From positions 7,211,254 through 7,275,253 of the forward strand of contig OZ026526.1 of NCBI GenBank assembly GCA_964019695.1: DNA of 64,000 nucleotides. Direction: 5' to 3'. This document shows, piece after piece, positions 43,301 to 48,520 of the stretch. This DNA is from Loripinus fragilis. Lineage: Eukaryota > Mollusca > Bivalvia > Lucinida > Lucinidae. Both the position numbers and the translations under genes were made by a program. The notes below the pieces were generated by a model. That model was given only the letters and a program-made list of their open reading frames with translations. It ran no database searches and was not told the DNA's origin. Position 1 is the stretch's first letter. Each line of letters opens with the position of its first letter.

Positions 43301-45751
43301 GGGGGACAGGGGGTCCAATCACAAAAATATAGGGTTTCTTAGCAAGACATATCTAGATCCCTGAAAAATCACAAAGCTACTAAAGCCATTTAAATGGCGT
43401 TTTACTGGTGGGCCACTGACGGCCCGAAGCAAGTGATATTTGGATCAACTCTTCAACTAAAAAAAACATTGTCAAAGTTGCACCACCTCTGAAAAAAACT
43501 TTCTGGATCCGCGCATGGACGTTGCAGGGTGCGCATTAGATCATTTTGTTGGTCTTGTCTTTAAGTGACCTTCATATTATGTCTTTCCCTCTTGCAGACG
43601 CAAACTTGATAGAGACTATAGACAACAACTGCTACTAGGTAATGATAAGGCTGTTGCGCCCCCAGGTTGTTGTGGAGTTAGCAACATGATGTGTTCCAAT
43701 TTCTTTTGCTGTGAAGATGCAGATAACACATTGATAGATGTACATGATGCATCTTTTAAGGAGCAAGGTACTTTGGGGGGGGGGGGTCAAAATTAGGAAG
43801 GTTAATACTATGCAAGTTGATTTGACCAAATGAAATACATGTATGCATCTTCCCAATGTAGAAATTTTAAACACTTTTTCGAAATGATTATATTCTCAGA
43901 TGCTAAAAGGTGTTTGATCAGTTTGCCTATTCATCTAAAATATATTCTTTTTTCTTTGTTGTATTTGACAAAAGCAACAAAATTGTCTTTGTTTACAAGC
44001 AACTACTGAACAGCCTGGGCATTCATCCTGTCTTATCAATCTATTGCTGCCCGCATGAAAACAATATTAGCCCAGTAGTTTATCCAGAGGGGGTTCAATG
44101 GGTTTGCTTGAACCCCACTCTACCCCCCCCCACACACACACACACACATATTATATATCCTATGAAAAATAAATAATTTGGCCTCAGTGGGACTAAAATA
44201 TTTTATTTTCATGGGATATTTAAGAAAACTGAGATAAAATCAGCAAAGTGAATCCCAAAAAGTAAACGAGAATGATCAGGAAATACCACAATCACACACT
44301 GCAGACCAACCCTTTGCACCGTGAGGAAGAGCCACAGAACATTTATAGTAACAATACATCTGTAAGAGAATAATAGTAAAGCAACCAGCTCTGTCGTCAT
44401 CTTCAAGATGATTGCAAAACTAGATTGGACACAAAGACATGCCTAACAAAACAAAGACAAACACAGAACTCCCACAAAAAATGGGAAGTACTTTAAACAA
44501 TAGATCAACAACAACAGAACCACCGCCTTATATATATGAACCCCCTTTCCAGAAATCCTGGATTCGCCCTTTTATAAGCCCAAAGCTACAAAGACTCTGG
44601 TCTGACCGGGTTTGTGTCAAGGCAGATCTAATATTTTGCACAAAGTATTTGGTTGTATTTTCATGCACTGACACAATTAATAAGATTGATCGTAACACTA
44701 ACATGAAGCTCTAATTACACAGGTTGTTCCCCAGAAACTTACCACTACTCCAATAGTGACTCAAAGAAATGATTTAAAAAGTGATTAGTGAAAAATATGC
44801 CGCCAGAGACTTGGCTGCTTGCACATACAAAGTATGGATATTGATAAGGCACATGCCAAAATTTAGAGCTCTAGCCCATATGGATACGTCATGGGTGTTT
44901 ACTGAAGGCTTTGTGCATTATTTATGATTGGATACTTCTTCATAATTAAGCCGTGACATGTGATTTCCAACAATGTGGTAGCTTGACATGTGTAGACTCA
45001 GACGAGCATGTACAGCCTACTTTTAAGCTTAGAAACTCCAAATGATGTTCAGTCAGTAGCTTAACAATCATAGAATACTCAAGCGACTAGCAAAGACTCT
45101 GATCAGTCTGCGTGCATGCTCAGGCTGGTCTTAGCCTTTGATGGTCGCACATACCACATTGTTGGAAATCTCATGTCACGGCTCAATATTATGTATTCTG
45201 TAGATCACAAAATAACACCTTCGAACATATGCACTGCACTGAGTCTTGCAATTCATTAAACATTTTAAAATATCATGTTGAAATACCAATACTGAACTAA
45301 GAAATTACTTTACTCTTATATTAAAAGTGATTTATATTTTGGCTCCTGACTACTGGGCCCAAGGTTATACATGTAAAACTTTTTCATGCTCAATTCAGCT
45401 GAGCACGAAATTTATCCTGCTCATAAATGTTAAAATGCCAACTATTGTTGGCATTTGACAATTGATAGCAGGATCAATACATCATATGAGAGCTTAAAAG
45501 CAAGAAATATCTCTCTTTTCAGCGTTTTAGTTTTTTATGAGCAGTTGAAATTTTATGCTCAGTTGAGTTGAGCATGAAAAAGTTTTTTAGCCTAGGGGCC
45601 TGATCTAAATTGCTTTATACCCCTGTGTGCTCTCTTGTTTCTAATTGTAGGTAAATCAAGACATGTATCTGATAGTAATATATCTCAGTCATCATATCAT
45701 CTAGGACCAAGAAAGGCAACTCTTACAAAGATTCCAATAGAAGCAACATGA
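14931..45751 (+). CDS. Gene 2: type I membrane protein with 14 EGF-type modules
   Basis: Seventeen exons join without a frame break: fourteen extracellular modules, a transmembrane exon, a cysteine-rich cytoplasmic exon and a terminal exon. The spliced length is 2735 bp, i.e. 911 codons including TGA after two leading bases. The order is A1 E1 A2 A3 E2 A4 E3 A5 A6 E4 A7 A8 A9 A10 TM. E modules are ordinary EGF-like domains with a conserved CxxxxFxGRNCE-type end. A modules are a compact variant. All fourteen module exons are phase 1 at both ends, as is usual for shuffled EGF exons. The EGF copies lack the usual calcium-binding Asp/Asn pattern. The product should sit in the plasma membrane with the modules outside; ligand and role are unknown. 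The 5' end is missing because A1 is entered in phase 1 and no signal-peptide exon was found. The family was not recognised by name. Confidence 0.8.
16858..17640. mobile_element. Foldback element split by a second hairpin
   Basis: The outer parts match the intact foldback at 45377-45596: CTCAACTCAGCT on the left, then ttatcctactcataaatgtt and gttcagctgagcacgaa on the right. The hairpin 16876-17467 sits between the parts. The left end is degraded. Confidence 0.6.
16876..17467. mobile_element. 592-bp hairpin MITE
   Basis: The arms (about 16876-17150 and 17190-17467) are mutual reverse complements, beginning AAAGGGGTACGTGCATTAA. Internal pairs include 'ggttgctatggtaacaaaaatggcc' against its complement and 'agcacaagcaaataccaaaaa'. 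The loop is about 40 bp. No frame survives. Confidence 0.85.
17938..18069 (+). CDS. Gene 2 exon E1: EGF-like domain
   Basis: Acceptor 'ttattttctag', donor GTAAGT after 18069, 44 codons, phase 1-1. The domain reads CSPNPCLNSGVC, then CIC and FHGRNC. Cysteine spacing is x4, x5, x10, x1, x8, the standard EGF arrangement with the usual Gly and aromatic in the last loop. No calcium-binding consensus is seen. Confidence 0.92.
18337..18497. mobile_element. 161-bp hairpin MITE
   Basis: A near-perfect palindrome centred on GGACACGTGTCC at about 18414-18425. The arms pair 'aaaacttgagt' with 'actcaagtttt' and 'aaaataaagc' with 'gctttatttt'. It lies in the intron between E1 and A2. Confidence 0.85.
18767..18913 (+). 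CDS. Gene 2 exon A2: compact EGF variant
   Basis: 147 bp, phase 1-1, acceptor 'cattattag', donor GTAAGT. The module reads CDVAGCSNVWSC, CRC and GETICSL. A Thr-rich linker follows. Length is identical to A3 and A4. One potential N-glycosylation site (NST) falls between Cys3 and Cys4. Confidence 0.9.
19339..19392 (+). repeat. (TC)27 microsatellite
   Basis: Uninterrupted TC dinucleotides in the intron between A2 and A3. Confidence 0.98.
19971..20117 (+). CDS. Gene 2 exon A3: compact EGF variant
   Basis: 147 bp, phase 1-1, acceptor 'ttcattacag', donor GTATAT. The module reads CEVAGCSRVGSC, then KTELCRCKIG and ILCSL. The Trp two residues before Cys3 in most copies is Gly here, and GET is replaced by RDI. 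The last base of the exon and the donor (CAAG|GTATAT) fit consensus. Confidence 0.88.
20186..20480 (+). repeat. Intronic repeat shared with 31866-32275
   Basis: Shared blocks are 'ggaaagtccgg', 'gaatctaattaagcctc', 'tatgtatttttcaataaaat', 'gtgacgtcagc' and 'gatgtacatc'. It begins about 70 bp after exon A3; its relative begins about 150 bp after exon A8. Confidence 0.75.
20691..20890 (+). mobile_element. tRNA-derived SINE
   Basis: The head has an A-box-like TGGCTAAGTAGTAGAATGC and a degenerate B box (GGTTTGCGACTC). The tail contains 'ttgttgactggaacgtaaa' and ends in AAACAAACAA. Reverse copies with the same head and tail are at 41670-41868 and 42725-42896. Confidence 0.8.
21035..21169 (+). CDS. 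Gene 2 exon E2: EGF-like domain
   Basis: 135 bp, phase 1-1, acceptor 'ttatcatttag', donor GTGAGT. The domain reads DPCLTKPCENFGIC, then CVC and YQGRNCET. E2, E3 and E4 all have 45 codons and start with a short hydrophobic/charged lead before DPC. An in-frame ATG at 20812 lies in the SINE and is not taken as a start. Confidence 0.92.
21170..22222. other. Intron E2-A4
   Basis: A decayed repeat (21190-21400, 'catttcgtgaggattttattttcacgaaac') has a reverse-oriented relative at 24230-24430. A reverse R1 fragment lies at about 21770-21920. No exon was found. Confidence 0.5.
22223..22369 (+). CDS. Gene 2 exon A4: compact EGF variant
   Basis: 147 bp, phase 1-1, acceptor 'tatacttttag', donor GTATGA. 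The module reads CPMAGCSRVWSC, then LCRCETEAGETFCSL. The linker FTETTPSYN is short. GTATGA is an acceptable but weaker donor; phase and length match A2 and A3. Confidence 0.9.
22720..22985 (-). mobile_element. SINE-like element, degenerate
   Basis: It shares 'ccacactttttcctgg', 'caagctggactaagc', 'aaccagtact', 'atttcatgatcaatct' and 'acgaaagta' with 47220-47480. A reverse B-box-like GGGATTGAACTAG near 22935 suggests tRNA ancestry on the minus strand. A G13 run lies just upstream. Confidence 0.6.
23415..23690. mobile_element. Foldback of the CGGATCCAGA family, degenerate
   Basis: The ends GCATGCACCGATCCAGA and TAGATCCGTGCAC are inverted relatives of the 28011 and 43281 copies. It ends a few bases before the polypyrimidine tract of exon E3. 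Confidence 0.55.
23716..23850 (+). CDS. Gene 2 exon E3: EGF-like domain
   Basis: 135 bp, phase 1-1, acceptor 'tctatttcag', donor GTATGT. The domain reads DPCIANPCQNSGVC, CIC and FHGRNCET. It is closest to E4 in the first loop (CQNS). Confidence 0.92.
23851..24848. other. Intron E3-A5
   Basis: It contains the reverse relative of the 21190 repeat at 24230-24430 and a forward R1 copy at about 24480-24665. Confidence 0.5.
24849..25076 (+). CDS. Gene 2 exon A5: compact EGF variant with long linker
   Basis: 228 bp, phase 1-1, acceptor 'gcttttgcag', donor GTAAGA. The module is CDVAGCTRMWSC, then KTELCRCKIEAGETFC. The linker of about 37 residues is rich in Thr, Glu, Pro and Lys. Coding DNA of the module is nearly identical to A6, with five differences over the first 115 bases by eye. 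Confidence 0.93.
25373..25795 (-). mobile_element. Two tRNA-derived SINE copies
   Basis: Copies at 25373-25530 and 25647-25795 share 'atgtcacaggg', 'cgcaggatct' and 'ggcagtagaagtgtattata'. On the minus strand they show an A-box-like GTGGTAGAGT and, in the first copy, a B box (GGTTCGATTCC). They lie in direct orientation in the A5-A6 intron. Confidence 0.75.
26233..26424 (+). CDS. Gene 2 exon A6: compact EGF variant
   Basis: 192 bp, phase 1-1, acceptor 'tgttatttcag', donor GTAAAA. The module is the same as in A5 up to KIE(T)GETFC. The linker is different, rich in Lys, His, Gln and Pro (e.g. PKHEHQPLK). GTAAAA is a weaker donor; A8 uses the same hexamer. Confidence 0.92.
26885..27580 (+). repeat. 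Tandem repeat, ~150-180-bp unit
   Basis: About four diverged units are marked by 'catgcacatcttcagacc'-type starts near 26892, 27073, 27252 and 27401, each followed by 'gttgcgttcacaagataccca' or a variant. The last unit ends with 'gaccctgaagggggagacata'. It lies in the A6-E4 intron. Confidence 0.7.
28011..28387. mobile_element. Foldback of the CGGATCCAGA family
   Basis: The ends are TACATGGGCGGATCCAGA and the complement of TACATGCACGGATCCAGA. The interior holds an uninterrupted G run of about 22 bases (28230-28252) followed by a repeated 'ggggtccaattgctt'. No coding capacity. Confidence 0.8.
28627..28761 (+). CDS. Gene 2 exon E4: EGF-like domain
   Basis: 135 bp, phase 1-1, acceptor 'cgtatttcag', donor GTAAGC. 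The domain reads DPCIAHPCQNSALC, then CIC and FQGRNCES. It is the last ordinary EGF-like domain before four A modules and the membrane. Confidence 0.92.
28762..30200. other. Intron E4-A7
   Basis: A short inverted pair around 28860-28985 (gagtgtgagggaaggatagaaaaatcc against tttttctatcataccctcac) indicates another small foldback. Otherwise AT-rich with no exon seen. Confidence 0.45.
30201..30413 (+). CDS. Gene 2 exon A7: compact EGF variant with repeated linker
   Basis: 213 bp, phase 1-1, acceptor 'ttgctatttcag', donor GTAAGT. The module is CDIAACSRMWSC, then KTELCRCKIETGETFC. The linker contains two copies of an IPQ(I/L)TEVTET motif, 12-13 residues apart, so a 39-bp piece duplicated inside the exon. 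Confidence 0.93.
30630..30860 (+). repeat. Interspersed repeat, related to 34240-34490
   Basis: Shared blocks are 'agtaccacac', 'agtgacaaa', 'gagagccaaga', 'ccctttcccagc/aggtgacca' and 'atccacaaaagaagcacc'. Both copies have the same orientation. Confidence 0.7.
31060..31245 (+). repeat. R1 interspersed repeat copy
   Basis: A well-preserved 3' half of R1: 'caatcatcttgatggggaag', 'cttcctcacggtgccatggg' and 'gtgattgtggtatttcctga' in order. Confidence 0.75.
31524..31715 (+). CDS. Gene 2 exon A8: compact EGF variant
   Basis: 192 bp, phase 1-1, acceptor 'tatctttttcag', donor GTAAAA. The module reads CAAAGCIRMMSC, then KTEICRCKIDSGATLC. The linker ends in a Lys-rich run. The frame could also run on to a stop a few codons later (TAA near 31733), so unspliced readthrough would give a short truncated product; the phase-1 donor is preferred. 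Confidence 0.87.
31741..32275. repeat. R1 fragment plus block shared with 20186-20480
   Basis: A reverse R1 remnant (31741-31860) precedes the block that also follows exon A3. This copy has an extra internal segment of about 135 bp relative to the A3 copy. Confidence 0.65.
32906..33055 (+). CDS. Gene 2 exon A9: compact EGF variant, divergent
   Basis: 150 bp, phase 1-1, acceptor 'ttgctccag', donor GTAAGT. The module reads CEDAVCLRLWLC, MCRC, then GDILCLL. Cysteine spacing is unchanged, but most other positions differ from A5-A8. Confidence 0.9.
33056..37776. other. Intron A9-A10 (4.7 kb)
   Basis: R1 copies lie at about 33485-33615 and 37255-37450, both forward, and the repeat related to 30630 lies at 34240-34490. 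A single-base C run and poly(A) tracts occur near 34800 and 35220. No further module exon was recognised. Confidence 0.45.
37777..37920 (+). CDS. Gene 2 exon A10: module intermediate between A and E types
   Basis: 144 bp, phase 1-1, acceptor 'atattacag', donor GTAAGC. The module reads CDEAECSVISNC, then HCICEGLTGYTFC. The third loop has five residues, not six, and the last loop has the Gly-Tyr typical of EGF domains. The frame is open upstream of the acceptor back to at least 37605. Confidence 0.88.
37985..38310 (+). repeat. Intact copy of the repeat interrupted at 5863-7290
   Basis: It contains the same landmarks as the copy in gene 1's intron without the 1077-bp insertion. The inner part (37998-38130) is a foldback: 'gagtgctcatg' and 'tttaataaattca' pair across 'gaggcttgccgagca'. 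Confidence 0.8.
38370..38590 (-). repeat. R1 interspersed repeat copy
   Basis: Reverse R1 copy with 'gatcaggaagtaccataatcaca', 'tgcagacaaacccatgg' and 'ccccatcaagatgattgcaa'. Confidence 0.75.
38591..39837. other. Intron A10-TM, first part
   Basis: AT-rich with short open frames that lack splice context. No recognisable exon or clear repeat. Confidence 0.35.
39838..40341. mobile_element. 504-bp foldback element inside an R1 fragment
   Basis: The ends are CACTGTAGTCATACCACTA and a near-complement, and the arms continue with 'caatttgggtctcgtcac' against its complement. A second palindrome (acggtttcgtcat...atgacgaaaccgt) lies in the centre. The flanks, 'caacagaaccactgccc' and 'gctgccttaaaacggacagcagccaaagccacc', belong to R1. 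Confidence 0.8.
41053..41254. mobile_element. Palindromic MITE, AAACCTG family
   Basis: Ends ACAGTAAAACCTGTCTTAA and near-complement. The centre pairs 'gaatgctccaag' with a decayed complement. Relative of 12332-12531. Confidence 0.8.
41543..41657 (+). CDS. Gene 2 transmembrane exon
   Basis: 115 bp, entered in phase 1 and left in phase 2, acceptor 'tcatatttgtag', donor GTAAGT. It encodes a short charged stalk (NTAEEFVRRGWKYK), a hydrophobic segment (FITAFTILVIVCLVIH) and a basic stop-transfer end (CTRVFRRK). Basic residues also precede the helix. With the modules upstream, the N-out, C-in type I orientation is the reading taken. A SINE insertion begins 12 bases downstream of the exon and has duplicated its donor. 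Confidence 0.9.
41670..41868 (-). mobile_element. tRNA-derived SINE with 15-bp target duplication
   Basis: A 199-bp reverse SINE is flanked by perfect copies of AAAGTAAGTTAGATT (41655-41669 and 41869-41883). On the minus strand it shows the A box GTGGCTCAGTGGGAGAGTGC and a B-box-like GTCCGAGCCTC. Its tail is TTTGTTGTTTGATTTGA on the + strand. The perfect flanks argue for a fairly recent insertion. Confidence 0.92.
42725..42896 (-). mobile_element. tRNA-derived SINE, older copy
   Basis: Same family as 41670-41868: 'tttgtttgtttaattgga' tail, 'atgtcccagtcaacaattttcag' and reverse A box 'ctctaccactgagccactg'. No clean target duplication was found. Confidence 0.8.
43281..43520. mobile_element. 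Foldback of the CGGATCCAGA family
   Basis: Ends GTCCATGTGCGGATCCAGA and the complement of GTCCATGCGCGGATCCAGA. G-rich on the left, C-poor interior with 'aaaaatcacaaagctac', a block also found at 4470, 55870 and 62330. It lies in the intron just before the Cys-rich exon. Confidence 0.85.
43598..43767 (+). CDS. Gene 2 cytoplasmic exon: PPGCC...FCC module
   Basis: 170 bp, entered in phase 2 (AA|A gives Lys) and left in phase 1, acceptor 'cctcttgcag', donor GTACTT. It encodes RKLDRDYRQQ, a spacer, PPGCCGVSNMMCSNFFCC and an acidic end (EDADNTLIDVHDA). The gene 1 exon at 3806 has the same layout. With the transmembrane exon immediately before it, this module is predicted to be cytoplasmic and close to the membrane. 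Palmitoylation of the CC pairs is possible but unproven. No named domain was recognised. Confidence 0.87.
44265..44520 (-). repeat. R1 interspersed repeat copy
   Basis: Well-preserved reverse copy: 'gatcaggaaataccacaatcaca', 'ctgcagaccaacc', 'gtgaggaagagccacagaac', 'gatgattgcaaaactaga' and 'gatcaacaacaacagaacca' in order. It is preceded by a short (CA)n tract at about 44140. Confidence 0.8.
44949..45183. mobile_element. Foldback MITE, AGCCGTGACATG family
   Basis: Ends AGCCGTGACATGTGATTTCC and near-complement CATGTCACGGCT. Second copy of the family found at 12788-13022. Confidence 0.8.
45377..45596. mobile_element. Foldback element, intact copy
   Basis: Arms 'ctttttcatgctcaattcagc' and 'gttgagcatgaaaaag' are inverted, and the centre has 'tgccaactattgttggca'. 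It is the uninterrupted relative of 16858-17640. Confidence 0.75.
45651..45751 (+). CDS. Gene 2 terminal coding exon
   Basis: Acceptor 'tttctaattgtag', entered in phase 1 (G|GT gives Gly), stop TGA at 45749-45751. It encodes 33 residues beginning GKSRHVSDSN and ending KIPIEAT, rich in Ser, Thr and Lys. There is no similarity to the long tail of gene 1. Confidence 0.85.
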
Positions 45752-45765
45752 TTATAAATGATGAG

Positions 45766-46548
45766 TGCCAGAGAAATTGAGAAATGCAAAGGAAAAAACA
45801 ACTTTAGAAACCACATGCTGGTATTCTATACACAGAGTGCCAACGAATTAAGATATGCAAACGAAAAAACTTTGAAGAAATCACATGCTAGTATATTTAA
45901 ATACAAGGTGCCAAAGAAATTAAGATATGCAAAAGACAAAACTTTGAAAAAATCACATGCTAGTATTTTGTACACAAAGTGCCAAAGAAATTAAGATATG
46001 CTAAAGACAAAGACTTGAAGAAACTACATGCTAGTATTTTGTACACAAAGTGCCAAAGAAATTAAGATATGCTAAAGACAAAGACTTGAAGAAATCACTA
46101 CTAGTATTTTGTACACAAAGTGCCAAAGAAATTAAGATATGCTAAAGGCAAAGACTTGAAGAAACTACATGCTAGTATTTTGTACACAAAGTGCCAAAGA
46201 AATTAAGATATGCTAAAGACAAAGACTTGAAGAAATCACTACTAGTATTTTGTACACAAAGTGCCAAAGAAATTAAGATATGCTAAAGGCAAAGACTTGA
46301 AGAAACTACATGCTAGTATTTTGTACACAAAGTGCCAAAGAAATTAAGATATGCTAAAGACAAAGACTTGAAGAAATCACTACTAGTATTTTGTACACAA
46401 AGTGCCAAAGAAATTGAGATATGCTAAAGGCAAAGACTTGAAGAAATCACTACTAGTATTTTGTACACAAAGTGCCAAAGAAATTGAGATATGCAAAAGA
46501 CAAAACCTTAAAGAAACAACTGACATGCTAGTAATCTATACATCAAAG
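45766..46548 (+). repeat. 70/71-bp minisatellite with dimeric higher-order structure
   Basis: About eleven units begin with 'tgccaaagaaattaagatat'. Starts at 45980, 46051, 46121, 46192, 46262, 46333, 46403 and 46473 give spacings 71, 70, 71, 70, 71, 70, 70. Units with 'aaactacatgctag' (71) alternate with 'aaatcactactag' (70). Outer units are more diverged. It starts about 15 bp after the gene 2 stop and lies before the AATAAA at 46670, so it is probably transcribed as 3' UTR. Units are not multiples of three and hold stops, so it is not coding. Confidence 0.9.
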
Positions 46549-46669
46549 TGCAAGAGCAATATGTGTGTTGAGATGTATACCATGATTCATTTTGACTTTC
46601 TTTTGAATCACTTTTGTACGATGCAATTCTCTTCCAAACATTTAGCATCATGTTTTGTAAAATTTGTAA

Positions 46670-46675
46670 AATAAA
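46670..46675 (+). terminator. Candidate polyadenylation signal of gene 2
   Basis: AATAAA lies about 920 bases after the stop and 120 bases after the minisatellite. An earlier signal was not searched exhaustively. Confidence 0.5.
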
Positions 46676-48040
46676 ATGAAAATAAGGTTTAAACTAAGAT
46701 CAACATAATAAAATTGCCCAAAGCTTATCTAAAATTATGTCAGTGACTGAGTAGTCAGTAACTGACTTTGTATCTTGAATGAATATAAGTATAGTCAAAT
46801 CTCATTAATTCAACCTGTCTTGCTTTACATGTTTTACTTCTAATTGTAGGAAACTCAAATGTAATGGAGTTAGTCATTAAATGCTATTTAATCCCCCCCC
46901 CTGCACACACACAAAAGGATTATTTTCAGTTCAACTGTGTTATGAGTGTCTAAAAGAAACTTCTCAGTGAGATGTTTCTTTCAGGCACCCAGAACATGTG
47001 TTTTGGTAGGCTGCAACGTTTCTTTATAAAAACCCAAAACATACATGCCGTATGTTTGGATGATAAATTACTGTTCATAACCATACCGCCATCTCTGAAT
47101 CAAATGTTTTCCAAATTGAAATAAAAATAGTGGGTTCATCGGTTTATTGAATTTCGAGCTTTCAAAGTTTGAACTGTTATGATGTTTACTCTTAATGTTC
47201 GTTTGTTCGTTGGTTTTGATGTTTAACGTCCCAGTCAGCGGCTATGGTCATGTTGGGGTGGTCAGTTCACCTATCCACACTTTTTCCTGGACAAGCTTGA
47301 CTAAGCAGTTAACCAGTACTTTGGCACATAACTGCTTGAATCAGCAGAAGGGAGAAAAATGGCCGTAGAAATTATTTCATGATCAATCTCTACGAAAGTA
47401 TTTGACCGGGCTTGGATCTGCAGTTAGACACGTATCTGCAGTCAGACATGTTATCGACTGCTACGCAGCCCAATTACATTATGGTACATTTTGTATCTCA
47501 TCAGCAATTATTATTTAGATAAGAACAAGCTCCAGGGACATGAATGCCATTTGAAAATATAACATTTGGCACATGGCACATTTAAAAAACACCATGTAAC
47601 GAGTTATCTAAACTTTTCTGTATCAAACTAGATAGAATGTGCCATAATTCAAGAAAGGCTAAGACAATTGAATAACGTTAAGTGTCAGTGTTATTAAGCG
47701 TAATATGTTAAGTAGAAATATTGAATTCATGCTCACATGAAAACCCTATGAAACATGCTTTATAGTTATATGCTTGTAAAAAAATATGTGTGATAAATTT
47801 AGTCATTTCTTTGTAGCATACATGTAACGAAATAAAATAAACATGTATGTTGTTGTTCTTCTTCTACTTTCTTATCTTTTAGTTGTTTTATTGATTTACA
47901 TACATTTGTAATATCTGTTTTTGTACAATTGGTTACTTTTGTTGTCAAAAACTTATGTCACCAATATTCAGGTGTTACCTATAGCTGTCTTATAGCACAT
48001 GATCTCGTATTTTCCTTTGTTTTCTGGATGATTTTACTGT
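46676..48040. other. Intergenic
   Basis: It holds the relative of the 22720 element (47205-47480, reverse). No other feature was recognised. Confidence 0.4.
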
Positions 48041-48520
48041 ACATATTGATACAATACATATGGGGCTGGTCATTGTGTATTTTAAGGGGTCACAGGTAGA
48101 ATTTTAAAAATTATGATGTACTTTTGTCCATGAAAGTTGTTTTAATCTTACCAAACAGTGTAGACCCTGATGAAATGCAGCAATATATTGCATTACATAG
48201 AATGGGTCTTCATTGTTTGCCAAATTACCAGTTTAGGGGTTTCCAGTATACAAAGGGTTAATATCAGACTACTGTGGCGGTGGATTTGTGTGTGGGAGTT
48301 TTGTGTTGGTCTTTGTTTTAGTATACATTACCTTATGTCCTTTCTAGTTTTGCAATCATCTTGAGGAGGAAGAGATAGCTGGTTGCTTTGCTTTTCTTGT
48401 CTTTTGGATGTCTTGGTACTGTAAATGTCCTGTAGTTCTTCCTCATGGTGCTGTAGGTTGGTCTGTAGTTTGTGATTGTGGTATTTCCTGATCATACACA
48501 CTTACGTTTTCATGGTGAAC
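48041..48520 (+). repeat. Two interspersed repeats side by side
   Basis: 48041-48255 is a copy of the repeat at the end of gene 1. It is followed by a forward R1 copy to 48520 (gcaatcatcttgaggagg, gtttgtgattgtggtattt). Confidence 0.75.
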
